Shown: positions 1 to 12,100 of the stretch, piece by piece
Position numbering within the stretch: the stretch's first letter is position 1
Layout of the letters: every line of letters starts with the position of its first letter
Origin: Marchantia polymorpha subsp. ruderalis
Taxonomy: Eukaryota; Streptophyta; Marchantiopsida; Marchantiales; Marchantiaceae
NCBI GenBank assembly: GCA_037833965.1
Contig: AP031358.1
Location: forward strand, 1,186,001 to 1,250,000
Length of the DNA stretch: 64,000 bases
Direction of reading: 5' to 3'
The notes under the pieces: model-generated
The model's input: only the letters and a program-made list of their open reading frames with translations
Databases searched by the model: none
Told to the model about the DNA's origin: nothing
Translations under genes and position numbers: made by a program

Positions 1-1468
1 ACTGAAGAAAGATTGGCTTCACGTGTTGTTATGAAGGATGTTGTACGTATCTCAAACCACAAGAAAATGTATGGTTTTTATGAAATTATTGTTGGTATGG
101 TTTGAAGTCAAACTTCAATTGGAGAAAACGATACACTTCAAGAGTATCGAGTTGTTAATGCTAATTATACTATTACATATTTTAAATTTGATATTGTTTT
201 TAAACATAAAATTTAAAAACATAAAAATAATTACTGGTCAATGAGGATTGTTTTTACTATATTAAGATATCCGTAATCAAAGATATTGAGGTAAGCAAAA
301 ATTAGTTCTTTGGTACTTCATCATTGAACTAATATGAAGATATGGAAAATGCCTTGAGATGTTAAAGTACGAATGTATAAGAACATATTATATACTTGGC
401 TCTTACACATTCTCATCTCGTCATGAATACTGGGAATATGGGACAGCTAATTGTTTTATTACATACATTTCATAAAAAATCGTTTAATTTTAATAAATAT
501 CCCCTTTTATATATAAAATACTTTACGTGCAATCCCAGTGAGGAGAATAAACTATAATCGAAAATTATGTAGACGATCATGTGATAAGTATACGGTTCTA
601 ACCAACTTCATAAATCCTAGATGGAGTATGGCTTGTTTTTCTCGAGGATGATAATTGAGCCCAGACGTTTTTCATCTACACACGGAGAATGTAATGCGCT
701 ATTTCTATAATTTTTGCTTAATATTTCTTGCTTCGTTAGCTTACTACTCTTGTTATCACTAAGTCCGTTGCCAAGTGTGGGGAGCATTAATTGCGTGGAG
801 ATTTAACCGAAAGTGTTTGTCCTTAGAAAAAACGACATAAATCTAGCTAAGGACTGGAAAAGAGAAATGGCTGCCTGCATCTTAATGCAGCATGACTGTA
901 CACTATACAGGCTTGGAGTGTGACTGCATGACCCCATTACGTTGCGCAGTCCTATCTGATGTGCCCCAATAACGGGTGGATGTTCACGGGTCGATGGAGA
1001 GAGAAAGACGGAGCGGCCGGGCCTCCGCTCCCGGATTTCGACGGAGCGGAGCAGCGCATGTCGGCTGGCGCCAGGTTCGGCGTCAGGCTCTCGTCGAACT
1101 GCAGAGCGAGTTCCATTGTAGTCTTCGCAGGAGTGGGCGACGCCGATCGGTGGGCAATCTCGTGTTCAGTGCACGAAGGAAAATCGCTCGTTGCGCTGCG
1201 GAATATTCTTCCCGGCGCCCTGCATTTGAAGGGTTTTGACCAGCTGGGTGTTTTTTGGGACCGCGGAAAAAGGTTGCAATTGTCGGAGGAGTTTGTTGTT
1301 GTCGTTTTGAGGCGTGCGGAGATTTTCAGTGCTGCGGGAGATGGAATGGTTGATGCTTCTATGATTTGGCTGCTGAATTTATGAGAATTTGAATCCGGGG
1401 TGTCGGTTCAAAGGAAGGAAGGAAGGAAGAAAAGTAGGAAGAGGGCGCCCGGGGAAGTGCGCGGTGGA
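1..1468. other. 5' flank of ARC6, no gene seen
   Basis: The first 950 bases are AT-rich and hold only short, compositionally random reading frames. From about 960 the sequence becomes GC-rich, as expected for the promoter and 5' leader of the ARC6 gene that starts at 1469. The frames at 959-1384 show no family resemblance and are treated as chance. I see no RNA gene or repeat here. Confidence 0.5.
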
Positions 1469-4400
1469 ATGGATATAATGGAGACTGCTCTGCTCGGATC
1501 GGCATTCGAGTCGCACAGCAGGGTTCCTGGCTTTCTTGACCGCCGCTGTAATGGTTTTTCGTGCTTCCGTAGAGGTAGCTCAGGTGGTGCAAATTCTCGT
1601 ACTTTTAAAGTAGTGGTATCCCGAGGTGGTGCGGAATCGTGCCGACGTCAGGTTTTTGCGTCGCAAGTTGCTTTCAAAACTTGCATTGAACTCCAGAGTG
1701 CGTTTTTTGGTACAAGAAGATATGAACGGAAGACTTCTGAGCGAACAGCTCAATTTTCTGCACCCACATTCTCGACTGGCAGGTGCACATGGACAGGGGT
1801 CAGCAAGGGAGGTTTTGTGACAAATGCATTGGCTTCTTCCTTTCCTTCTGTTACTAAGGCCGAGAAAGCCCTGTCTCTGCCACTTGACTACTATCAGGTG
1901 TGCATTTTATGGTTTTTTCGTTCTACGATACATGGAGGTTGTTGATTTTGCTCCTTAGTTTCGTGTTTCCAGAGCTTCATCTGTTTGATAGGGTGTCGAG
2001 AGAATAGTGGACTTGGAGGTTATATTAGTGTAGTCGGATTCTACCTGTTTGGTGTGGATTCATCTATCACATAATCTAAAGTGTCATATGTATAATTAAG
2101 CACACAATAGCCTTGACGAGGCTCCTCAGTAATATTCATCTTCATGTACGATAACGAGTAGAATAGTCATTTCTAAAAGACGAATAAAGCAATGCGAATT
2201 TCCATCGGTGTTTGTGTTCACGTTTTCTTCGTGGCCTTCATATTCTCAACAAGTTTTTTAAAAAACACTGGTTGACTCGAGAACTGCAGGTCTTGGGAGC
2301 TGAAACTCATTTTTTAGCCGATTCTATCGTTCGATGCTACGAAGCGCGACTTGCACATCCTCCAAAGGAAGGTTTCAGTCAAGAAGCACTTTTTTCTCGG
2401 TTGGAGATTCTGCGTGGAGCACGTGATACGTTGGCCGAACCTGATCTTCGAGGAGACTATAACCAAGGCCTTGTGGAGGATGAAGCTGGTACCTTGGTGG
2501 TGGACGTTCCTTGGAGTAAGGTGTAGACTCTCTTCTTTCAACCGCACCGACTTCCAACTTTTTGTTTCTTGAGCCCTCGCGGCTTAAGATATTGTCGTGT
2601 CAATTTTTACTGTAGCAGCATGTAAACTTATGATCTGAGGTATATTTGCAGGTGTCAGGTGCACTCTGCCTTCTCCAGGAGGTTGGGGAAATGGAGGTAG
2701 TTTTGCAGGCCGGTCAATCTTTGTTGGAGGAGCGATTGCCAAAGACAATGCGAAGGGACGTTGTGCTAGCTATGGCACTGGCGTACGTGGAGCTTTCTCG
2801 TGAAGCGATGGCAGAAGCCGTTCCAACCGTCGTTCGTAGTTGTGATCTCCTGGAGACTGCGCTTAAGCTATTACAGGTAAACATGGTGATCTATATACTC
2901 GAAGTAGCTCAAAATACTTACTGATCCTTTTATCTTTACCTCTGATCGCTCCCTTCTGCATACTATCAGTTAATACGTGGTAATCTACCTCTGTTCCATT
3001 ATTTAGATCGTGGTTGTGGTATCCCGACGTCAAGCCATTCTATAGTGGGTACTGCTATGTATAGGAAAACCTGTCAATGTTGCAAGTGTTAAGATTCAAA
3101 GGTGAACCGCTCGTAATTTTTTCCTGCAATGTGTACTTCAGAATATTTTCAGCGTTACTCGTATACGTAGGTTTCACTTCCGTCAATTTGTGAACACTCT
3201 AACACAATGTGGTACTGTGGATGAAGCTTGACGTGAGCCAGGATGTCTGGATGAAAACATTGAAGACATGTTACTTAATTCCTGATTGTGCTGCACGTTC
3301 CTGGATTGATTGATTGCATCTTTGCATTGCATTTGAAATTGCATCTAGAAAAGTCATCTAATCTGGTCCTTTGATTCTCTGCAAGCAGTATGAACGTGAT
3401 CAGATTAAACATCAACATATTTTGCATTCCAAGATAAACCTAGTCAGTGGAGTTGGCTGAGTAACTGCTTCTAGGTGATAGAGGTAGCTTTGTTGTTTCT
3501 AAATCTCGTAAGTGCCTCTTGCAGGAAGAAGGAGGAAGTAGTTTAGCACCAGAATTGCAGGAACAAATTGAAGAGACATTAGAAGAGTTAACCCCTCGGT
3601 GCGTTTTGGAGTTGCTCGCTTTTCCCTTAGACAAGGAACATACCTCACAGAGGGAAGAAGGTCTGCAAGGTTTGCGAAGTATTTTATGGGCTGTTGGTGA
3701 GGGAGGTGTCTCCGCGCCTATCAGAGGTTTTACGCGTGAGCAGTTCATCAAAGATGCCTTCTCTTACATGACATCATCAGAACAGGTACTTGTGTATGTT
3801 TGTGCAGGTACTAGTTTTCTTGGTTGCTTGTCGAGAATTGTTGTCCTGTGGTGTCATTGTGCAAAGGGTTAGAACCTTCCTGCGCTCGTTGTAGAACGTT
3901 CCTGTTTTGACCCTGAGACTTATTCTAAAAATTTGCTCTGAACAGGAATAATGTTTTTCAACCCGTATGCTTGCATCTCTCGTGCAACGTGTCCGACAGC
4001 GTTTCCCCTTCTGCATCTTATGATCTCGTGTTTGTTTCATGAAAATTCCTGTCACTTCTTCGTTTGTATCTGCTCAAATTTCTTTTCTGATACTTCGGCC
4101 TGACCTTTTACTCTATTTCCACTCATTTTAAACCATGGTTACCTTCGGTCTAGGTGTGGCTGTTCTTTTCTAGAAACACGCGAAAGTAGTCGTGGTTCCG
4201 ATTTATTCCTGAACTCATCTAGGTACATCATTTGACGATTTTTTTGTGTCATTAGTCAAAGGACTTGGGTGCGGTTATGGTTCCTGTTCCTCAAAGCAAG
4301 GTGGCTTGTCCCTTAACGGTCTGCTGTCAGGAAAGCCGCTTGTCAACAGAAACTAGTGTGACGGAGTTTCGACACAAACCTTAACCTGCTTTTATAGATT

Positions 4401-6245
4401 GTGAGTTCTGGTCCGGTGTCCTGTCTATGGTCCTGTGTATAATAACCTGTGTCTGCCATCCTGTTTACGGTCTATCAGGTAGCATTGTGGGATTCGACTC
4501 CAGACAACGTTCCAGCAGAGAGCTTCGAAGTCTATGCAGTTGCTCTTGCCCATGTGGCGGAGGGTTTTACTGCGAAAAAACCGGTGTATGTTGTCAAGGC
4601 GGATGAGCTGTTTTGGCAGTTGCAAGCTTCGTTAGAATCAGATGGCGAGCCAGGTAGTCCATTGGATCATAGTCTCGAGAGAGCTATGTGTTGGCTTTTG
4701 ATGGGCGAGGTTGACCAGTCCATGGCATGCTTAGGTTTGCAAGACGGTTCAGAGCAGTACCGGGATCCCGCAGTGATTGAGTTTGTGTATGCTCATTCAC
4801 AGGGAAGTGAGGATGGGGATTTGCTCCCTGGTCTATGCAAACTTTTGGAGACCTGGTTGGGAGAGGTGGTCTTTCCCACCTTCCGAAACACAGAAAACTC
4901 CCAAGTTAGGCTTGGCGATTACTATGATGATCCTGAGGTCATAACCATATTGGAACAGTGGGAGACAACAGCAGGTGGATCTTCGACAGCTCTTTCAAGA
5001 ATTGGTTCAGCCTTAGACAGTATCAAAGCAAGCGCCATACAAACATTGCAGAAAGTATTTCCTCGCGGAAAAGGGGCAGAAGTGAAGGAAAATACCACAA
5101 CCAGTGCGTTAAGCCTGGGGGTTGAACAGGATACGGATTCACCTGATAAAGATTATGAGCAATATGGGTACCATCGTGGAATAGGAGGTGAAGTAGACGG
5201 CTCTGATATGTCAGCGCCGTCAGGGTTCGTACCATCAGCAACCATGGCCAGTCCAAGGGCTCCTGGATGGAGTGAAACAGAAGAGAATGATGGTTATCCA
5301 TCTGGAGGGAAGACTCTGCCATCACGGACTGTCGATCAGGAGGGTTTGTCATTAGTTCAGATAGCCTGCTCTGGCATAGTTTTTGGGGCTCTCGTCATGA
5401 CTGGATTGAAGGTATTGCCCTTGTGGTCTGGTTCTTCTAAGTTTGGCGCCAACGCACCAGCTGCTACGACGTCTCCCGTTTCATCAGGTCTGATTCAACC
5501 AGCTTCCACAATTAATTTCTGCCACGGATGTGCTTGGTCTTCTCAACTTTTTTGTGGTTGTAATAGGTGTATTTGACGGATATGAGTTCTTGCCGTCATT
5601 TTTAATATAAACAGGGGTGGTCGTTTAGGCCAAATTACAACGAGGCAAGTTAGAAAGAGTGACATTCATCGATACTTTCAGGGGTGGTCGAGGAACGGCA
5701 GGTGAAGGAAGTGACCAAGATGGACGCAAGACTAGCAGAGGCGATGGTCCGTAAATGGCAAATGGCTAAAGCCCGTGCTCTGGGCTCCAGCCATTCAGTC
5801 TCGCACCTGTCGGAGGTAAGCTGACCTTGAGTAAAATACTATAAGACTGAATGTGTGTTCGTTTTTCTGTTGCCGAAAATTTGGTTTAGTTCATATTTGT
5901 TTATGGCTTTGTGCAATTACACGAATTTTAGGTGGAACTTTTTTAAATGTGCAGGTCTTGGAGGGAAAGATGCTTGATAGCTGGACAGACCGTGTGAATG
6001 AAGTCGCAAGGAACGGCTGGTTTTGGGAGTACAGGCTTGTGGGTCTGAACATCGACAGCGTGACTGTGAGCGAAGATGGTAGAAGAGCAATTGTGGAAGC
6101 AACTTTGCAGGAAGCCGCACGCCTATTCGATAATAAGAACCCAGAGCACAAGGATTCATACAGGAGCACGTACACTACGAGGTACGAATTCCAGCATGGA
6201 GAAAAAGGGTGGAGAATTACGGGTGGAGTGGTACTGCGATCATAA
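1469..6245 (+). CDS. ARC6: ARC6, chloroplast-division J-like protein of the inner envelope
   Basis: ARC6 is a chloroplast inner-envelope protein that tethers and stabilises the FtsZ ring on the stromal side and recruits PDV2 through its intermembrane-space domain. Seven exons can be read with GT-AG borders and continuous frame: 1469-1897, 2290-2520, 2652-2876, 3525-3785, 4479-5487, 5682-5815, 5955-6245, giving about 859 residues (Arabidopsis about 800). Exon 1 supplies a Ser/Arg-rich transit-peptide-like start and the PLDYYQ motif. Exon 2 holds the J-like domain (GAETHFLADSIVRCYEAR). Exons 3-5 carry the conserved stromal region, including RDVVLAMALAYVELSREAMA, PAESFEVYAVALAHVAEGF and LPGLCKLLETWLGEVVFP. 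A hydrophobic segment (IACSGIVFGALVMTGLKVLP) near the end of exon 5 is the likely membrane span. Exons 6-7 encode the C-terminal domain (MDARLAEAMVRKWQ, then LDSWTDRV and YTTRYEF). The identity is firm. The exon 5 donor was chosen because it restores frame to exon 6. The start is the first ATG in frame with the transit region. Confidence 0.93.
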
Positions 6246-8260
6246 GCAACTCAGGAAAGAAGATTTGGACATGCTAAAGGGCAGAAGATGTACTTAGAAT
6301 TTTTGTTTTTTTACAAGCTGGGGAGGTGTTCAAGGAAGTGCACACCTACTCGAAGAAAATGGCTGAGGGAAGCTAGGATCACAGTCTTGGTCGTTGGTGG
6401 TGAATTATTTCAGAAGAGGAATTGATTATTCCCTCAGCCTGAAGGTAATTGACGAGCGGAAGCTGTTGTTGAGAAGTGTGGCCCTTGCTTTTGAGCTTCC
6501 CGTCTCGGCTGTAAATTAACGAGGTAACTTTTTCAGGGGTTCCAGGGGGTAAACTATCTGAAGGTCCATCCGTCTCGAGGTGTTAGTTGACATACATGGA
6601 GTTGCACATAATTTTTTGGTCGGGTTGAAAGTCCACTTAGGGGAAGTCAACGATTATGTATATTACTGATTATTTGTTCGTTGAGGAGAGTTAATTTTTA
6701 AGCTGCTTATGTCAACACTATTCTGCTGAGAGGGTATGTCTTCTCTTGAGCCAGCGTAACTGTACCATGTGTTTTCTGAGCTTTTATTTATCGGGCTTCT
6801 CGATGTAAAAAATTAGACCTTATTTCGTCAAAATATACCTTTCTTATCTGTTTCTAAGCGGTAATGCCTCGAGATTGATTTTGAGTTCGGTAGTGGCTGT
6901 TTTTTGAAGCCTGTCGATGTCAATATTTACGACAACAGTAGGTGGAAATGGGTACCAAGACATTTCCATTGTACAATCCTGGATTCCAATTTGGACTGGC
7001 TCGTCGTCGTTCTCAAGCTCACGGGGAATTTGAATGGTTCAGTCCTCGATCTTTTTGCTATCCACTCGAATACGTTAAGATCATGTGTCATATGTGTATC
7101 GAAACTCCTATATGGTGGCAAGTAAGTTGTAACACCTGAACAATGGAGCAAATAGTAGAGGGTATGGGTTTTAGATATGGAGTATGAAGCCAGGGCATTC
7201 CAGACCTCTGGTTCATAAGGGGCATGTTTAACAACAGTAAGAATGATGAAAGGTATCAGGCAACTGAAGCAAAGGAAAAAGGTATTTTCAGGGAAAAAGG
7301 TATGTTAACAGACAAGTTTATAGTAGATAATGGTTTCTTGGCCAAGACAGGCTTTGCAATGAGGATGCTAACATACAATGGGATATGAGGCAATGGTTAG
7401 GTTAGAACTTGGAATATATGAAACCCAAGCTTGAATCCAAGAGATCTAGAGGCCATTAACTCTTGACTAAAGATATACGTTTGGACATAACATAACACCT
7501 TACATATCATCTCCATGGATAGATTGTGATCTTCGAGATGGCTTCCACCATGATGAATAAAAATCATCATGAACTTTGAGTTCTTGCGTAGTGAAGGTGA
7601 AGGATGCACAAGAATCTTCTTGTCCATATGACATTTGACTTACAGATGTTTATAGAGTGTGGTACTTATAGTTGGTATAGTGCGTGAGAGACTATCGTAC
7701 CAGTTGTACTTAGCAGTTCAATCATTGTTTTCATTCATCTATCCATATATGAAGAGTAATAAATTGTATATATGGACAACAATATCTTTTGATGATTCTT
7801 GAACATACTCGTTATCCATACATATGAAGATTTGAATAGTTTTAGGTATAATCTAATATAATTCTCACCATGAAACGATTTGGAGCTAAACCCGCATTAT
7901 CTAAATAGATCACTGCCAAAGCTAAAATACATAGATTTTATATTACTCTACAGATGGGTTAGTTCATTGATCGCCCAATTTCATAACCACCGGACACACT
8001 TTTCCAACTCTCAGGTGAGTTTCAGCAATTGCAAGAGAATCTCGAAACCATAACCTCACATAGTCAATCCGATTATGAAAAATTCCAAAGCAATCTATCT
8101 CATTCACGATCAAGGCATTTTATACTCTCTAAAGACCTGCTGGTTTAAAAAACATTCACAACTATTCCAGTCTATGTGTCAAAACATTAGAGCTTCAATG
8201 GCTGAGAAATGGGACAAGTCATCTAAATAGACGATGCTCTAATCACATATTTGTAAACTT
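6246..8260. other. Intergenic, no gene seen
   Basis: This stretch holds the ARC6 3' region and AT-leaning intergenic sequence. All reading frames are under 80 codons, overlap each other on both strands and resemble nothing I recognise. No repeat or RNA gene is apparent. Confidence 0.5.
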
Positions 8261-9165
8261 GTCCAAGTCTTTACAATCAAGTGTGTTCCACAAGTTTGGA
8301 GTGGAATGCCGGGCAACAACGGGAACAACGAACAAGAGTCAAACGGGCAGCGAGCAGGAGGTAAAACGAGAGAGAGAAAGAAGGAGCCGAAGGAGAAGAA
8401 ACTAGAGTAAACTGTCCTGCGCTCGGCCGCCCTGTCGCTCTCTCTGTCCCTGTCCCTGACCCTGTCCCGGCCGGGAACAAAGACGACAATCGGTCGAGTC
8501 CACAAAGCCATGGGATCGACGAATCGAGGGACAGTCACCGGCCGTGCTCTCGCCTGCGGGGACGAGAGAGAACTGTGAATCCCAAGTCTCCGACTTTTCC
8601 AGTTTAGCCGAGACGCCAGCTTCAGCGGCTCTGCCTGCCTGCCTGCCTGCCTGCCTCCAGCGTGTTCTGCTCCCGTTGCCTGTCCGGTCCCTGGCCCTGG
8701 CCCTGCCTGGCCGGTGCTGTTTGGTCCCGTCCCTTTCGTGCGCTGTGTGTCCGCCTGTCCTTCTCTTCCCCCTCTCGTCTCCGGGCTGCCACTGCTCGCC
8801 ACCTCGCGATTCTGCCAGCGGGAACGAAGGGAGGAAAACTCCCCGAAACAAGCAGCGAGCGAAAATTGGTTCCGCGTCTCTGATTTGTCTGAATTTTCTT
8901 CTTCCTCTTTTGTCCTTGGGAGGAAGAATGCGCCGGACGGGGTCGATTCGAGAGCATGAGTCGATTTGAGCGAGTCCCAGCAGCAGCAGCAGCAGGAGCA
9001 GCAGTCTGTCGGGACGCGAGGTGAAATTTTCCGAGGACTCGTCGGGGTCGGAATTAGGTGTTCGGGAGGCATTCGGACTCGGTGGAACGAGAGGCAGGCA
9101 CGGGGCGTGGACAAGAGAGTTGGAAATCCCGGAGCTTTCCTGCCGGGGTGTAAGAGACGGCAAGG
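8261..9165 (+). promoter_or_regulatory. GC-rich leader/promoter island upstream of BRE
   Basis: Base composition rises sharply at about 8300 and stays GC-rich until the BRE start codon. The segment contains simple repeats such as (CTGC)n near 8635-8655 and (CAG)n near 8977-8995. Long overlapping frames exist on both strands, as expected from low stop-codon density in GC-rich DNA. Its place directly before the first BRE exon suggests core promoter plus 5' UTR. This is inferred from composition; no TATA box was assigned. Confidence 0.5.
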
Positions 9166-12100
9166 ATGGGGAGCACCAGTAAGGGTGTGCCGATCATGCC
9201 GGCTCTGGTACCGCAGCTGGAATATCTCAGGACTTACTCACCTGTGCCTATCCGGGTATGTCGTTGTGAATTTGATTGCGACTCTGATTTTGGTAGAATG
9301 CTTGATTTCTTGTGAGATTGCCGGCAATTGGTGGCGTTCGGAGAGTGTGGCTGAAGTTTTTTTCTTTTTTCTCTTTTCAGCTTAGCTACTTTTGTGAGTG
9401 GAGAATTTTTTTCAGATAGAGGGTCGGCAGTTGAAAGTCGGCCGTGGTGTCAGTTCGGGAATTTTGGAGGTTTTGAAGACAATTCTTCGTGTATCAAGTG
9501 TTGAAATTTCGTTAGATTTTGCCACGCAGATAGAGCACATTCGTAGAGGGCATCACAATGCGCCCTATGCCGATCGTTTCACTGCATGTATTCCTTGCTG
9601 TCTCGATCATATCAAATGTAAGTCAGTCCGGAATGTTCTTTCTCTTTGTGAATTTTCGCTTTTGGATTGTTCATGCTACCCCTATATTTGTCTCCATTAT
9701 TTAAAAGATTGCTCTTTTCCGAGTATCTTGCAACTGGTGGTAAGCTGAGAGCATCCTTTAAGCGAAAAGCCAGCCTTCAGATTATAGACCGCTGTATCGT
9801 CGTGAATTTCAGTAGCATGTCAATCTCTTGTGTGTAACAAAAGCCTCACAGCTAGATGTCCTTTGGGAATGACATAAACTTGTCGGGGCTGTTCAGGCAG
9901 GACTGGATCTCTATCTCATCCCTGCTTTACATGTGAAGGCAGTATGTTCCAGTTAGGTTATGATTCTCCTACTGTACAAATAAGAGCAAACTACAAGACT
10001 ACTTGCTGGAGTTGACAACTGGAACTGGACGTTTTTCTTATCTCAATGACTTAAATCTGTCTCAGGGGACGTTGTATACAATTATCAGACGCCAGATTTA
10101 CCCCCAGATGTTGTTTTTGGAGCCGATGATCAAGACTTTCAGCCTCTTCTGTTTGTGGGAGACGATAATGCAGCAGCTCAGGCAGCTGCACTCGGTGCCT
10201 GGACTATCTTGCGCGATTGGACAGCAAAGGATTACTCAAGATTACTACGCTTTCTTTTGGAATTAAGGTGCCAAACTTGTGTTTCGCTTGTGAGAATTCT
10301 CAGTGCTCTCTTGTCCAGCCTCTTTGCCTGGTATAGAGATCATTTGTTTTCTAGAAAAGAATGTTCCTAGAAGAAAGAGCAATGAATAGTGATCATCGGA
10401 CTGTTTGACAGATCGCTCTACTTGCGTCATCAAAGAAAGCGGGTGGAGTTTGTAGAGGACCCTCGAGTCAGATTCGAGATTGGAACCATTAGCGCTATGG
10501 AGGTTAGCTGAACCTCTGGCTCTTCCCACCTCAAGTCTTGATTTGTGTTCCAAAATCGAAGTCATTCTGTGTAGTTTAGTATGCTGTCTGAAGACAGAGA
10601 AGCAATGTTGTACGCTTTAGTATATTCATCAGCTATTAGTAGTTTCTGAATCAAGTAAATTCCAGACTAGCAGTAAAAGTCACTTGACTATGAGCTTCTC
10701 CGTTTTTTTGGTGCTGATTCATTTTGCAGCAAGAAAGGGATGACGAATCTGTGTTGTTGGTGCGGTTTGCTGTATCTCCCTACAGGGCCTGGAGATGCGG
10801 ATTTTCACAGGAGCAGATAGGGTAAGGCGCTGGTCGAAGCTGGCTTTTTGAAGATTTTACAAATGCTCTGTCTATTGCATGACCATTTTAATTTGATTTT
10901 CTAATCAGATTTTGCAATGACAATATCCTTTCCAAGTATGTACTTTTACCGTTATTTTCAGCGTGAGGTGATTTTTACTGTTTCTTCACAGTCAGAAGAA
11001 GTTCAATTCGCCATTCCCTTGGACATCGATCTCACTCAAATATCAAGACGCTTAGGAACTTCTTCAGCGAAACTATGGAGCGGTATATCGCTGCAAGTGA
11101 GTAGAGATGCCTCCTGTACAACTGGTACATCTTTTGAGTTTAAGTACAATTTTGGAAGTAACTCATTCAAGTGCTAGCTAGAGAGTACGACTTTGGCCGC
11201 AACACAAATGGCATGCTTCAGTATGATTGTGCTTTCATGCTCCCCTGAAGTGATGCTGTATTCTTTTTGTTGAATTATATAGATCGCAGATTGTCGTGCC
11301 AAAATGTGCAGGTGGCATTTTCTCTCCAAAGGGGACAAACATTTACGGGAGAAAAAGCACCACAACTGAGACTACATGCTCCCCCAGCTATGAGGGATGT
11401 CTTTGATGTGGAGGATGTTAAGCTTCCAACATGGGCAGATCGAATGTAAGAGTCTCGATCTACTCCCACTGGCTGTATGTTTGAGAAGTGCAGAGGTTAC
11501 TTTCCTGATCGAGTATCCTCCAAGAGAGATGTCATTTTAACTTGAATTATGTACTCCGACTGCCTCCACACTGGATATAATTGAAGTTCTTGAGTGTCCT
11601 TAATCTTCGATTGATGAGCATGCTGACAAGCCTTCAGCATCTCTGAAGAAGAGATGAGTCGTAACAGCAGTAGAGCAAGCAAGGACCAGAGATTATCTCT
11701 GTCAGGCACTTTTATACAAACAGTGGTAATCACCGAATCATTTGGGTGAAGGGTTTTGATATTGATATACACTTAGGTCTACTTAGTGGAGATTTTTCAT
11801 AAAGAAAATTAGTGTTCTACATGTACCGTCACTGGGATGAGTTATACGCTGCCTTTCTGAGCAGGAGAATAAGTTGTCCATGTGTTCTTTCACCACTCGG
11901 ACAAATAACGCCTGCAAGAGCAAACACATGAGAGCAAATACAATGATCCGCTCATGTGGCTGAAAATGTGTTTGTCATCAACATATGGTGCACACCCAGT
12001 TGATTTTTCGAATGTCTGCTTGCTTACAGTGTGGGAGAATGAACAGCTCATGTGTCTGCAATTTGGTGTTCATCAGCACGTTGTGGTGACTCGGTTTATT

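Noticed and set aside
8239-9163. Two overlapping minus-strand frames of 253-291 codons
   Set aside because: They lie in a GC-rich simple-repeat leader; both frames and the opposite strand are equally open, and the products are low-complexity.
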